DNA from: Sulfuritalea sp.
GTDB lineage: Bacteria; Pseudomonadota; Gammaproteobacteria; Burkholderiales; Rhodocyclaceae
Length of the DNA stretch: 64,000 nt
Assembly: GCA_030680805.1 (NCBI GenBank)
Contig: JAUXUK010000106.1
Span: forward strand, 31,492 to 95,491
Reading direction: 5' to 3'
Shown here piece by piece: positions 51,194 through 60,455 of the stretch. A program made the position numbers and the translations under genes. How positions within the stretch are numbered: the stretch's first letter is position 1; every line of letters starts with the position of its first letter. A model generated the notes under the pieces. It did no database searches. It saw only the letters and a program-made list of their open reading frames with translations, and was not told where the DNA came from.

Positions 51194-52129
51194 TCAGGCT
51201 TTCTGGCCGATCATGCGCTTATAAAGCGCCAGCGATTCGCCGACGATGCCGCGGCGGAAGGCCAGTACGCAGATCACGAAAATCGCGCCCATGATCACCG
51301 TGACCAGCGAACCCACCTTGTCGGCGAGTTCGTTTTGCAGCGTGACGATCACGGTCGCCCCCACCACCGGCCCGAACACCGTGCCCATGCCGCCGAGCAG
51401 CGTCATCAGCACCACTTCGCCCGAGGTATGCCAGTGGGCGTCGGTCAGCGTGGCAAACTTGAACACCAGGGTCTTGGTCGCGCCGGCCAACCCTGCCAGC
51501 CCGGCCGAGAGCACGAAGGCCAGCAACTTGTATTTGGCGACGTCGTAACCCAAGGAAATCGTTCTCGCCTCATTTTCCCGTATCGCCTTGAGGATCTGGC
51601 CGAAGGGCGAATGGATGGTGCGCTGGATCAGCCAGAAGGAGCCGGCGAAAATGGCCACCACGAGGTAATAAAGGTTGATGTCATTGGCCAGATCGAGGCC
51701 GAACAACGTGCCGCGCGGCACGCCCTGCAGCCCGTCCTCGCCGCCCGTGAAGGGCGCCTGCAGGAACAGGAAAAATACCATCTGCGCCAAGGCCAGCGTG
51801 ACCATGGCGAAGTAGATGCCCTGGCGACGGATGGCAAGGCTGCCGATCGCCCAGCCCAGTGCCGCCGCGGCAAGGGTGCCGACCGCCAGACCGACCAGTG
51901 TCGGCAGCTCCCACACCTTCAGGGCATGCCCCGTGACATAGGCCGCCGTACCAAGAAATACCGCGTGCCCAAACGACAGCAGACCCGTATAACCCAGCAG
52001 CAGATTGAAGGCGCAGGCGAACAACGCGAAGCACAGCACCTTCATCACCAGTATCGGATAGATGAACATCGGGGCCAGCAGCAACAAGCCGAGGCCGACG
52101 AGGTAGGCGATGGTGACGCGCCTGCTCAT
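51194..52129 (-). CDS. livM: Branched-chain amino acid-type ABC permease LivM
   Basis: 311 aa from ATG 52129, overlapping the livH stop (ATGA). About nine membrane helices with the LivM signatures NLLLGYTGLLSFGHAVFLG and AIRENEARTISLGYDV. Together with LivH it forms the channel. Last gene of the livGFKHM operon. Confidence 0.93.
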   Translation of the reverse strand: MSRRVTIAYLVGLGLLLLAPMFIYPILVMKVLCFALFACAFNLLLGYTGLLSFGHAVFLGTAAYVTGHALKVWELPTLVGLAVGTLAAAALGWAIGSLAIRRQGIYFAMVTLALAQMVFFLFLQAPFTGGEDGLQGVPRGTLFGLDLANDINLYYLVVAIFAGSFWLIQRTIHSPFGQILKAIRENEARTISLGYDVAKYKLLAFVLSAGLAGLAGATKTLVFKFATLTDAHWHTSGEVVLMTLLGGMGTVFGPVVGATVIVTLQNELADKVGSLVTVIMGAIFVICVLAFRRGIVGESLALYKRMIGQKA

Positions 52130-53013
52130 TTCTCTCGCCCGAACAGCCCGGCCGGGCGGAACATGAGCACTACCGCCATGATCATGAACACCACCGTGGA
52201 ACTGGCCTCTGGCCAGAACACCTTGGTCATGCCCTCGATCAAGCCAAGACCCAGACCGGTAACGACGGAGCCAAGGATGGAGCCCATGCCACCGATAACC
52301 ACCACGGCAAAGACCACGATGATCAGGTTGGAGCCCATCAACGGACTGATCTGGGTGGTCGGCGCGGCCAGTACTCCGGCGAATCCCGCCAGACCGACGC
52401 CGAAGCCGTAGGTCAGCATCACCATCAAGGGAACGTTGATGCCGAACGCCTGCGTCAAACCCGGGTTCTCGGTTGCGGCGCGGAGATAGGCACCCAGTCG
52501 GGTCTTCTCGATCATGTACCAGGTCAACAGACAAACCGACAACGAGGCGCCAATCACCCAGACGCGATATTTGGGCAGAAACATGAAACCCATATTCAAT
52601 GCGCCCGAAAGCTCTTCGGGGATCGAGTAGGGCTGGCCCGCAACACCGTACAGATCGCGAAACAGGCCTTCGATCATCAAGGCCAGGCCGAAGGTCAGCA
52701 ACAGGCCATAGAGATGGTCCAGCTTGTACAGCCACTGCAGCATCAGCCGCTCGATGGCGATGCCGATCAGGCCGACGCTGATCGGCGCCAGCACCAGCAT
52801 CCACCAGTAGCCGATGCCCAGATACTCCATGCCCATCCAGGCCAGCATGGCGCCGGCCATGTACAGGGCGCCATGGGCGAAGTTGATGATGTTCAGCATG
52901 CCGAAGATGACGGCGAGGCCCAGGCTCAGAACGGCGTAGAAGGATCCGTTGACCAGGCCCAGCATCAACTGGCCGAGCAGGGCCTGGATCGGAACGCCGA
53001 AAATCTCCGTCAT
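52126..53013 (-). CDS. livH: Branched-chain amino acid-type ABC permease LivH
   Basis: 295 aa. The N-terminus LLGQLMLGLVNGSFYAVLSLGLAVIFGMLNIINFAHGALYM is diagnostic of LivH, and GFGVGLAGFAGVLAAP follows later. Eight membrane helices. It is preceded by livK (32-nt gap) and overlaps livM. Confidence 0.95.
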   Translation of the reverse strand: MTEIFGVPIQALLGQLMLGLVNGSFYAVLSLGLAVIFGMLNIINFAHGALYMAGAMLAWMGMEYLGIGYWWMLVLAPISVGLIGIAIERLMLQWLYKLDHLYGLLLTFGLALMIEGLFRDLYGVAGQPYSIPEELSGALNMGFMFLPKYRVWVIGASLSVCLLTWYMIEKTRLGAYLRAATENPGLTQAFGINVPLMVMLTYGFGVGLAGFAGVLAAPTTQISPLMGSNLIIVVFAVVVIGGMGSILGSVVTGLGLGLIEGMTKVFWPEASSTVVFMIMAVVLMFRPAGLFGREK

Positions 53014-53045
53014 GCGAACATCACTCCCGGACTACCGCGTGACGC

Positions 53046-54278
53046 CTACTTCTTTGCCACAGCGGGGCAGCGCGACAGCGCCATCGGCTGGAAGGCCTCG
53101 TCGCCGGGAATCACCTGCTTCACGTGGTAGTAGTCCCACGGCTCTGTCGACTCGCCGGGCTTCTTGACCTCGACCAGGTACATGTCATGCACCATGCGGC
53201 CGTCCTCGCGAATCTTGCCGCCCTTGGCGAAGGCATCGTTGATCGGCGTGGCTTTCATCTGCTTCATCACCGCCGCCGTGTCGTCAGTCCCGGCCGCCTG
53301 TACCGCCTTCAGGTAGTGCAGCACAGCCGAATAGGTGCCCGCCGGCAGCATGTTGGGCATGCCTTTGTGCCGGCTGAAAAAGCGGCGGCTGAATTCGCGC
53401 GTTTCCTTGTTCAGGTTCCAGTAGAAGCCCTCGGTGAACATCATGCCTTGTGTCGTCGGCAAGCCGAGGGCGTGGATGTCGACCACCGTGGTGAGCAGGC
53501 CGACCAGGGTCTGGCCCTTGGTGATGCCGAACTCGTTGGCCGCCTTGATCGAGTTGATGGTGTCACCCCCCGCGTTGGCGAGCCCGATCACCTTGGCCTT
53601 GGAGGCCTGCGCCTGAAGCAGGAAGGACGAGAAGTCCGAGGCATTCAGCGGATGGCGGACGGCGCCGAGCACCTTGCCGCCGTTGGCCTTGACCGCGTCC
53701 ATGGTGTCCTTTTCCAGCGAATGGCCGAAGGCATAGTCGGCCGTCAGGAAGAACCAGCTGTCCTTGCCCTGCTTGGTCACCGCCTTGCCTGGACCATTGG
53801 CCAGCGCGTAGGTGTCATAAACGTAATGCACCACATTGTTCGGCGCGCAATCCTCGTTGGTGAGGCGCGTCGACGCCGCGCCCGTATTCAGCATGATCTT
53901 GTTCTTCTCGGTGGTGACCTTGGCAACGGCGATGGCCACGCCGGAATTCAGTACATCGGTGACCATGTCCACGCCTTGCGTGTCATACCACTCGCGTACC
54001 TTGTTGGAGCCCACGTCGGCCTTGTTCTGATGGTCGGCGGAGACCAGTTCGATCTTGAACTTCGGCTTGAACTGCTCCTTGAAATCCTCGATCGCCATCT
54101 CGGCGGCAAGCACCGAGCCCTTGCCGCCCAGCGCGGAATACACGCCGGACATGTCGGTCAGCACGGCGATCTTGACCACGTCGCCGGAAATCTTGCCGGT
54201 GGTTTGCGCCAGTGCGGAACCGGCAACCGGCATCATCAGTGCGGAAAGGGTCAGGGCCAGCAGTTTGCGTTTCATCAT
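53046..54278 (-). CDS. livK: Branched-chain amino acid-type ABC binding protein LivK
   Basis: 410 aa from the first of two ATGs (54278), with GAGGAG just upstream. Signal peptide LLALTLSALMMPVAGSALA. Peripla_BP_6 fold (KIAVLTDMSGVYSALGGKGS, TADYAFGHSLEKDTMDAVKANGGKV, GLANAGGDTINSIKAANEFG). Homologues with this pattern often import aromatic or carboxylic acids as well as amino acids. It lies between ATPase and permease genes, a non-E. coli order. Confidence 0.93.
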   Translation of the reverse strand: MMKRKLLALTLSALMMPVAGSALAQTTGKISGDVVKIAVLTDMSGVYSALGGKGSVLAAEMAIEDFKEQFKPKFKIELVSADHQNKADVGSNKVREWYDTQGVDMVTDVLNSGVAIAVAKVTTEKNKIMLNTGAASTRLTNEDCAPNNVVHYVYDTYALANGPGKAVTKQGKDSWFFLTADYAFGHSLEKDTMDAVKANGGKVLGAVRHPLNASDFSSFLLQAQASKAKVIGLANAGGDTINSIKAANEFGITKGQTLVGLLTTVVDIHALGLPTTQGMMFTEGFYWNLNKETREFSRRFFSRHKGMPNMLPAGTYSAVLHYLKAVQAAGTDDTAAVMKQMKATPINDAFAKGGKIREDGRMVHDMYLVEVKKPGESTEPWDYYHVKQVIPGDEAFQPMALSRCPAVAKK

Positions 54279-54318
54279 GATGTCTCCTCTTTTGTAATAA
54301 TCGACGCGGTCCGGAAGT

Positions 54319-55026
54319 TCAGACCCCGAGGTACTCCTGCAGCAGGTGCTGCTTCTCGCTAATCTCATTCTGCGCGATCTCTTCCATCACCTGCCCGTGC
54401 TCGACAATGAACATGCGGTCGGCCAGCGGCGCGGCGAAACGGAAGTTCTGCTCCACCAGGATGATGGTGTACTCGCGCTGCTTGAGCATCCTGATGACCT
54501 CGCCCAGCTTTTGCACGATCACCGGGGCCAGTCCCTCCGAGACCTCATCGAGCAACAGCAGCCTGGCCCCCGTGCGCAGGATACGCGCCATGGCCAGCAT
54601 CTGCTGCTCGCCGCCGGAAAGTTTCGTGCCCTGACTGTGACGACGTTCCTTGAGGTTGGGAAACAAGTCATAGATTTCATCGAGACTCAGGCCGCCGCTG
54701 CCGACCTGAGGCGGCAGCAGCAGGTTTTCCTCGCAACTGAGGCTGGCGTATATGCCGCGCTCTTCCGGACAGTAACCGACACCCAGCTGGGCAATTCGGT
54801 GCGAGGGCATATTGATGACTTCGCGGCCGTTGAGCATGATGGAACCGGTACGCCTGCCGGTCAGGCCGAGGATGGCGCGCAGCGTGGTTGTGCGTCCGGC
54901 CCCGTTGCGCCCCAGCAGCGAAATGCACTCGCCGCGCCGCACGGTGAAATCCATGCCGTGCAGCACGTGCGATTCGCCGTAGAAGGCGTGGAGATCGGAA
55001 ACCCGCAGAAACTCGGTCGCGCCCAT
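54319..55026 (-). CDS. livF: ABC transporter ATPase LivF with substituted Walker A lysine
   Basis: 235 aa. The signature LSGGEQQMLAMARIL, Walker B LLLLDEVSEGLAP and Q-loop region YCPEERGIYASLSCEENLLLP are intact, but the Walker A reads GRNGAGRTTT: the ATP-binding Lys is Arg (codon CGC, read from the minus strand at 54889-54891). Lys is nearly invariant in the family. LivG, its partner, keeps GPNGAGKTT, so one site of the heterodimer may be degenerate. It lies 1 nt after livG. Confidence 0.93.
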   Translation of the reverse strand: MGATEFLRVSDLHAFYGESHVLHGMDFTVRRGECISLLGRNGAGRTTTLRAILGLTGRRTGSIMLNGREVINMPSHRIAQLGVGYCPEERGIYASLSCEENLLLPPQVGSGGLSLDEIYDLFPNLKERRHSQGTKLSGGEQQMLAMARILRTGARLLLLDEVSEGLAPVIVQKLGEVIRMLKQREYTIILVEQNFRFAAPLADRMFIVEHGQVMEEIAQNEISEKQHLLQEYLGV

Positions 55027-55027
55027 C

Positions 55028-55807
55028 TCAGTGTCCCGCCGGCGAAGCCAGTTCGTCCACTTCAGTACCCATGTAGGCTTCGATCACCAGCGGGTTGGCG
55101 GCAACTTCGGCGTAGGGACCTTCCGCCAATACCGAGCCGCGGGCGAGCACCGTCAGGGTGTCCGAAATTCCGGCGACCACCTTCATGTTGTGTTCCACCA
55201 TGAGGATGGTGCGGTTGGCCGAGACCTTCTTGATCAGCTCCATGACCCGGTGCACATCCTCGTGGCCCATGCCCTGGGTCGGTTCGTCGAGCAGCATGAG
55301 TTCGGGATCGAGTGCCAGGGTGGTGGCAATTTCCAGCGCGCGCTTGCGGCCGTAGGGCATTTCCACCGTCACCATGTCAGCGTAGCCCTGCAGGTCGACA
55401 GCGGCAAGCAATTCCATCGCGCGGTCCTTGAGGCAATCGAGGCTGCGTTCCGACTTCCAGAAATGGAAGCTGGTACCCAGCTTGCGCTGCAGCGCAATGC
55501 GGACGTTCTCCAGCACGGTGAGATGGGGAAAGACCGCGGAAATCTGAAACGAACGGACAATGCCGCGACGGGCGATCTTCTCGGGCACTTCGCCGGTTAT
55601 GTCGATGCCATTGAAGCGGATCGCGCCGCGTGTCGGTTCGAGAAACTTGGTCAGCAGGTTGAAACATGTCGTCTTGCCGGCGCCGTTGGGGCCGATCAGC
55701 GCGTGTATGTGCCCGCGCCTGACGTTGAGATCCACGCCATTGACCGCGACAAAGCCGCGAAATTCCTTGACGAGACCCGTTGTCTCAAGAATGAAGTCTT
55801 CTGCCAT
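55028..55807 (-). CDS. livG: ABC transporter ATPase LivG
   Basis: 259 aa from ATG 55807; an in-frame reading to 55945 adds only non-family residues. Walker A GPNGAGKTT is normal, Walker B LMLLDEPTQGMGHEDV; the signature is MPYGRKRALEIA, a known LivG variant. First gene of livGFKHM. Divergent from the small exported protein at 55989; the 181-nt gap has an AT-rich TATATA stretch at 55827-55832 that may be the promoter. Confidence 0.94.
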   Translation of the reverse strand: MAEDFILETTGLVKEFRGFVAVNGVDLNVRRGHIHALIGPNGAGKTTCFNLLTKFLEPTRGAIRFNGIDITGEVPEKIARRGIVRSFQISAVFPHLTVLENVRIALQRKLGTSFHFWKSERSLDCLKDRAMELLAAVDLQGYADMVTVEMPYGRKRALEIATTLALDPELMLLDEPTQGMGHEDVHRVMELIKKVSANRTILMVEHNMKVVAGISDTLTVLARGSVLAEGPYAEVAANPLVIEAYMGTEVDELASPAGH

Positions 55808-55988
55808 CAATCTCTGTCTAAAGTTATATACGCCCGCCGACGCATGGCTGTCGCTACCGTGACTGATTATGCTGTGGGCTTCAGCTTTGCGCAAGCAATG
55901 GCGAACCTGTTTTGGCGTGAGGGCCATTGCTCCGTTTTTTTCCACCCAGTGTTGGGCTACACTGGAAAATCACAACCCGGAGATTGCC

Positions 55989-56309
55989 ATGATCCGACGT
56001 GCCGCGATTCCCCTGCTTGGCGCCGCCGCATTCGCGCTGATCGGAACACGCGTAGCGAACGCCCAACCCGTCACTCCGGGATCGACCGCGTTTTGCCTGT
56101 ACGAGATACCCGTCGATGAAGCCGGCAAGCGGCGCTGGATCAACTTGGGCATCGTCCAGTACGTCGAGGCCACCCGTACCGAGCTGAAGATCTCCTATGG
56201 CGGAGGTGGCTTTGGCAGCGGTCACGACGTCAAGATTGCTGTCGCCAGCATGGACGAAGCGTCGGCCGTCCTCGAAAAAATCCGCCGGGTGGCTGCCGCC
56301 TGCCGCTGA
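55989..56309 (+). CDS. Small exported protein of unknown function
   Basis: 106 aa from ATG 55989 (GGAGATT upstream). Signal peptide with cleavage after VANAQ (residue ~26); the mature part has one Cys near its N-terminus (TAFCLYEIP) and one near its end (AAACR), perhaps a disulfide made by DsbA. No family recognised. It is convergent with the MFS gene. Confidence 0.6.
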   Translation: MIRRAAIPLLGAAAFALIGTRVANAQPVTPGSTAFCLYEIPVDEAGKRRWINLGIVQYVEATRTELKISYGGGGFGSGHDVKIAVASMDEASAVLEKIRRVAAACR

Positions 56310-56321
56310 CGGAAAGCCGCT

Positions 56322-57611
56322 TCAGTTAGCCCGGGCCGCCTCGCGGCCTCTGTTTTCATCAATGCCGATGAGCAGAATCAGGCCGCCGACAAAATAGAGC
56401 CCGGTAATGGCCAGTGCCAGACGATGGTTGCCGCCGGACAGCCATGTGGTGAGGCCATAGGTCATGGGGCCCGCAACTGCCGCCAGCTTCATCGCCAGGC
56501 CCCAGAGGCCGAAGAATTCGGCACGCCGTTGCGCCGGCGCGAACACCGCCACCAGCGCGCGCGCAGCCGCCTGGCTGGAGCCCAGGCACAGCCCGGCGAC
56601 ATTGGCTGCCACCCAGAACTGCTCACGGCTGTCGGAACCCAGGGCGATGCCGGTCATCAGCAGCCAGCCCACCAGGGTCAGCGCGATGGTGCGCACGTGC
56701 CCCAACCGGTCCTGCAGATAGCCAAAGGCGAAGGCGCCGACAGCCGCCGTGCCATTGACCACGAAGAAGAGCTTGATGTTGTCCTCCGCCGTGAAGCCGA
56801 TCGCCTCCTGCGCATAGATCGCGGCCAGCGCGATGGCGGCGAAGACTCCCGATTGATAGCACAGCAGGCACACCATGAAGCGAGCCATGTCGGGAAAGCG
56901 GCCCGCCTCGCGCGCCGTATCCAGCAGCCGATGTGCCAGCACGGAGAGTTCGGCACCGGTGTCGGCAACGGGCCTGGCCTGCACCCGCTCGCGCAGCAGC
57001 AGAAAAGTCGGCGCTGACGCCACGGCGAAAAATGCGGCGGTGATCAGCATGGCGGCGGGCACGAAGCTTTCCGCCGCCTCGCCGCGCCCCTTGGCGGCGA
57101 CGATCCATGCCAGGCACAGGCCGAGGCAGGCCATGCCGCCCAGATAACCCCAGCTCCAGCCCCAGCCCGACACCTTGCCGAAGTCGTCTTCTCCGGCCAG
57201 TTCCGGCAGGAAGGCGGCGATGATGTTTTCGCCGCTGCCGAAAAAAAAGCTGGCGATCGCCACCAGACAGACTGCCAGCAGCACGTCGCCGGGACCGACC
57301 CAGAACAAGCCTGCGGTGGCCGCCACGCAACCGACCGTGGTCAGTGCCAGCAGCTCCTTCTTGGCGCCGTGGCGATCGGCCCAGGCGCCGACGCTGGCCG
57401 CGGTGAGCATGATGGCGACACTGGCGATGGCCTGCGTCGTGGTCCAGGCCAGGGTCGCCCAGGAGGCGCCGGCAGCCACCACGGCGACGAAATAGGCGTT
57501 GAAAATCGCCGTGACCACCGTCGTCGTGTAGGCCGAGTTGGCGAAGTCGTACATGGCCCAGGCCCAGACCTCGCGCGGCTTGACGCCCTCGGCAAGAATT
57601 TTTCGGCTCAT
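56322..57611 (-). CDS. MFS transporter of the UMF1/Atg22-like family
   Basis: 429 aa from ATG 57611 (GGAGG 10 nt upstream), overlapping the upstream synthetase stop. Around 12 helices; EVWAWAMYDFANSAYTTTV and GWGWSWGYLGGM are UMF1 hallmarks. It follows an ACP-ligase-acyltransferase fusion, an arrangement like lplT-aas in enterobacteria, so flipping of lysophospholipid or a related lipid is a reasonable guess. A motif-like sequence (57003-57027) encodes ASAPTFLLL within it. Confidence 0.85.
   Translation of the reverse strand: MSRKILAEGVKPREVWAWAMYDFANSAYTTTVVTAIFNAYFVAVVAAGASWATLAWTTTQAIASVAIMLTAASVGAWADRHGAKKELLALTTVGCVAATAGLFWVGPGDVLLAVCLVAIASFFFGSGENIIAAFLPELAGEDDFGKVSGWGWSWGYLGGMACLGLCLAWIVAAKGRGEAAESFVPAAMLITAAFFAVASAPTFLLLRERVQARPVADTGAELSVLAHRLLDTAREAGRFPDMARFMVCLLCYQSGVFAAIALAAIYAQEAIGFTAEDNIKLFFVVNGTAAVGAFAFGYLQDRLGHVRTIALTLVGWLLMTGIALGSDSREQFWVAANVAGLCLGSSQAAARALVAVFAPAQRRAEFFGLWGLAMKLAAVAGPMTYGLTTWLSGGNHRLALAITGLYFVGGLILLIGIDENRGREAARAN
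57003..57027 (+). repeat. Dispersed motif, copy inside the MFS gene
   Basis: AAAAGTCGGCGCTG then ACGCCACGGCG: 23 of 25 match. It is read antisense to the gene. The encoded peptide could also be natural, so this copy is less certain than the intergenic ones. Confidence 0.5.
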
Positions 57612-60454
57612 GATGGGCGCACCTCCAGATCGGGCTCGTTGCAATCACGCAGGATAGCCGCCCGCGCCGCGTCGCGCAGTTGCAGCGCGGCAGCCCAGCC
57701 CTCACCATGCGCAACGATGGGCGCGCCGATGACAATGCGCAGAGGGGTTCGTCGCGGCAGCCAGCGGCCATCAGGCAGCAGTTCGCGGGTACCGGACAGT
57801 GCCACGGGCGTCACCGCCAGCCGGTTCTGCACGGCGATCTGAAAAGCACCGAGGCGGAAGGGCCGCAAGCCCCTGTGGCGGGTGAAGGTGCCTTCGGCGA
57901 AAAAGAACAGCGGACGACCGCCTGCCAACGCGGACAGCCGCCTCACGTCATCCACGCCCTGCCTTGCGTCGAAGCGCTCCACGAACACCACGCCAAGGCG
58001 ACTCAGCAGCGGACCGGCCAGCGGATGGGAGGCCAGTTCCTGCTTGGCGACGAAGCAGAAGGGCAATTGCAGCGCCGCCGCCAGCGCGATGCCATCTATG
58101 TAGCTGGCATGATTGGCGACGAATACCGCCGGATCGGCGGGCAAGTGCTCCAGGCCATCGACGCGCAAACGAATTCCGCACAACCGAACGCAGTTTTTCG
58201 CCAGCATGGCGACGAAGCGCCAACGCCGCTCGACGCCGGGCAGCAGCAGGATACCCGCCACGGCGGGCAGCGTCAGCAAGCCCCAAACACACCAGGCATA
58301 GCCGCCGTACAGCAGTTCCAGTCCACGCCGCATGCCGGCGCGCAAACCCTGCCAAAATCCCTCCATGCCGAGCCGCGCGACTTGCAGCCAGAGCGAACGG
58401 CCGCCTCGGGCGAAGCCATCGCCGCAATAGATGTCGCGCGTCGCCGAGCGCCGGATCTTGCCGCTGGAGGTCTTCAGCACGGCGTGCGGCGGCGCCAGCA
58501 CCACGTCGTCGGGCGGCGTGCCGAGCAAATCGACGGTCAGTCCGTTGATGCGCCGGACCAACTCCTCCCGCGTCGTGCCGTTCGTCTCCCGGCTTTCCGC
58601 CACCACTACCAGTTTTTCGGTGCCCTGCCCCGCCACCGGAACGCCGAACACCGCGACACAGCCGCGACGCACGCCCGGAATGCTGCCGACGGCCTCCTCC
58701 AGTTCGTAGGGGTAAAGATTGCGCCCGCCGCGGATGATCATGTCCTTGATGCGTCCGGTGATGACAATGTCACCTTCGGCGAGATAGGCCAGGTCGCCGG
58801 AGTCGAGCCAGCCGTCGCGGATCAACTGCCGGCTCGCCTCCTCGTTGCGATAGTAGCCACGCGTCGTCGACGGACCGCGAAATTCAAGGCGGCCGACGCG
58901 GCGCGGCGGCAGTTCGCGACCCGCATCATCGACGATGCGCACCTCATGGCCTGGCAGCGGCAGGCCGCAGGCCACCAGTTGCAGGGCATGGACATCGTCG
59001 GCGGCCGCCGGCACGGCCTCGCCCGAAGCCAGCGCCTCACGCTGCACCCGATCAATCAGCGGCCCGCGGCCCGGCGGCGACACGGCAAGGCCGACCGAAC
59101 ACTCCGCCAGGCCATACACCGGCGCCAGCGCGTCGGCTCGAAAACCATAGGGATGAAACGCCGCCGTGAAGCGCGCCAGCGTCTCGGCGGCCACCGGCTC
59201 GGCGCCGTTGGCGGCATAGCGCCAGGAACTCAGATCCAGTCCCTGTAGCCGGGCCGAATCGAGATGGCGCAGGCAGAGTTCGAAAGCGAAGTTTGGCGCT
59301 GCGGTCACCGTGCCGCGATGCTGGTGGATGGCCCACAGCCAGCGCTCCGGACGCGCCAGGAAATCCAGCGGCGACATCAGCACCAGCGGACAGGCATGGT
59401 AAAGACTGCCCAGCCAGGCGCCGATCAGGCCCATGTCGTGGTACAGCGGCAGCCAGCTGACCACCACGTCCGCTGGCGTCAGCTCAACGGCCTGACCCCA
59501 GGCGCGGATGTTGGCCAGCAGGTTGCCGTGGTCGAGCGTCACGCCCTTGGGGTTGCCGGTGGAACCGGAGGTGTATTGGATGAAGGCGATCTCGTGAACA
59601 TGGCCGTGATGATCCGCAGCGGGCGAGTCCGTCCTGCCCGCGACGCGCAGTGCTTCCGGCGTGGTCACTTCGCGCAGGGTCGGCACCAGACCGGAAAGTA
59701 TCCGCGCCACCAGTCGCGCCGCGTCGAAACTGATCAGCGCCACCGCCTCGCAGTTCTGCAGGATGCCGGCCTGACGGCGCAGATGATCCTCGATCTGCCC
59801 CGGTCGTGTCGGCGGATAGATCGGCACCGGCACCGCTCCAGCGAGCAGGATGCCGTAGAAGCTGTGGAAGAATTCCAGCCCCGTGGGCAGCATCAGGGCC
59901 ACGCATTGACCGGGAGCAACGCCGCCGTGGCGCAGCCCGGCGGCCACTTCCCGCGCAGCCACCAGCAATTGCGCATAGGTCAGCGTATCGGTCTCGGTCG
60001 CGCTGCGCTGGAACAGCACATGCGGCCGTTCGGGATGACGCTGCACGTGCCATCGCAACACCTCGACCAGGGTCGCAGCGTGGTCGGGGCTGCCCGCCTC
60101 CACGCGCGCCGGAGCTTCCCATTGCGTTTGACCAAAAGCTTCTCCGATCGCGGCGGGCACGCCGGTGGACACTGCCCGCAGCAGATCACGCGGCGTTTCC
60201 GCCGAACCCAGCAGATCATCGGGCAGGCGAACGCCAAAAGCCTGGTCGATGCGTGCCAGCAGTTCGACCCGCGCCAGGCTGTCGAGTCCGAGATCCTTGT
60301 CCAGCGCGCTGTCGAGACCAGCCTTCGAGCGCCCGGCAGGACGCACTTCGGCTACCAGCCGATCTACGATGGAGAGCAGTTGCGACGCTTGATCCGTCGC
60401 CGGAACCGGCTCAGTCGCTCCCTCTATCGCCGTACCGCCAGCGCCGACTTTCAT
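57608..60454 (-). CDS. ACP - acyl-activating enzyme - PlsC acyltransferase fusion
   Basis: 948 aa. Three domains: an acyl carrier protein (phosphopantetheine Ser59 in LGLDSLARVELL), an AMP-dependent acyl ligase (P-loop YTSGSTGNPKGV near residue 295, then VYGLAECSVGLA and YRNEEASRQLIRDGWLDSGDLAYL), and a C-terminal PlsC domain (NHASYID near 781, FAEGTFTR near 853). It would load a fatty acid on its ACP and transfer it to a lysolipid or glycerol phosphate. E. coli Aas combines PlsC and ligase in the opposite order without an ACP. Its start codon overlaps a motif copy, and the defence-type operon ends 1 nt upstream. Confidence 0.87.
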   Translation of the reverse strand: MKVGAGGTAIEGATEPVPATDQASQLLSIVDRLVAEVRPAGRSKAGLDSALDKDLGLDSLARVELLARIDQAFGVRLPDDLLGSAETPRDLLRAVSTGVPAAIGEAFGQTQWEAPARVEAGSPDHAATLVEVLRWHVQRHPERPHVLFQRSATETDTLTYAQLLVAAREVAAGLRHGGVAPGQCVALMLPTGLEFFHSFYGILLAGAVPVPIYPPTRPGQIEDHLRRQAGILQNCEAVALISFDAARLVARILSGLVPTLREVTTPEALRVAGRTDSPAADHHGHVHEIAFIQYTSGSTGNPKGVTLDHGNLLANIRAWGQAVELTPADVVVSWLPLYHDMGLIGAWLGSLYHACPLVLMSPLDFLARPERWLWAIHQHRGTVTAAPNFAFELCLRHLDSARLQGLDLSSWRYAANGAEPVAAETLARFTAAFHPYGFRADALAPVYGLAECSVGLAVSPPGRGPLIDRVQREALASGEAVPAAADDVHALQLVACGLPLPGHEVRIVDDAGRELPPRRVGRLEFRGPSTTRGYYRNEEASRQLIRDGWLDSGDLAYLAEGDIVITGRIKDMIIRGGRNLYPYELEEAVGSIPGVRRGCVAVFGVPVAGQGTEKLVVVAESRETNGTTREELVRRINGLTVDLLGTPPDDVVLAPPHAVLKTSSGKIRRSATRDIYCGDGFARGGRSLWLQVARLGMEGFWQGLRAGMRRGLELLYGGYAWCVWGLLTLPAVAGILLLPGVERRWRFVAMLAKNCVRLCGIRLRVDGLEHLPADPAVFVANHASYIDGIALAAALQLPFCFVAKQELASHPLAGPLLSRLGVVFVERFDARQGVDDVRRLSALAGGRPLFFFAEGTFTRHRGLRPFRLGAFQIAVQNRLAVTPVALSGTRELLPDGRWLPRRTPLRIVIGAPIVAHGEGWAAALQLRDAARAAILRDCNEPDLEVRPS
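60428..60451 (-). repeat. Dispersed motif at the start of the acyl-activating fusion gene
   Basis: On the minus strand AAAGTCGGCGCTGGCG then GTACGGCG, immediately after the ATG at 60454, encoding KVGAGGTA; one difference from the consensus. It marks the border between the defence-type operon and the lipid operon. Confidence 0.6.
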
Positions 60455-60455
60455 G

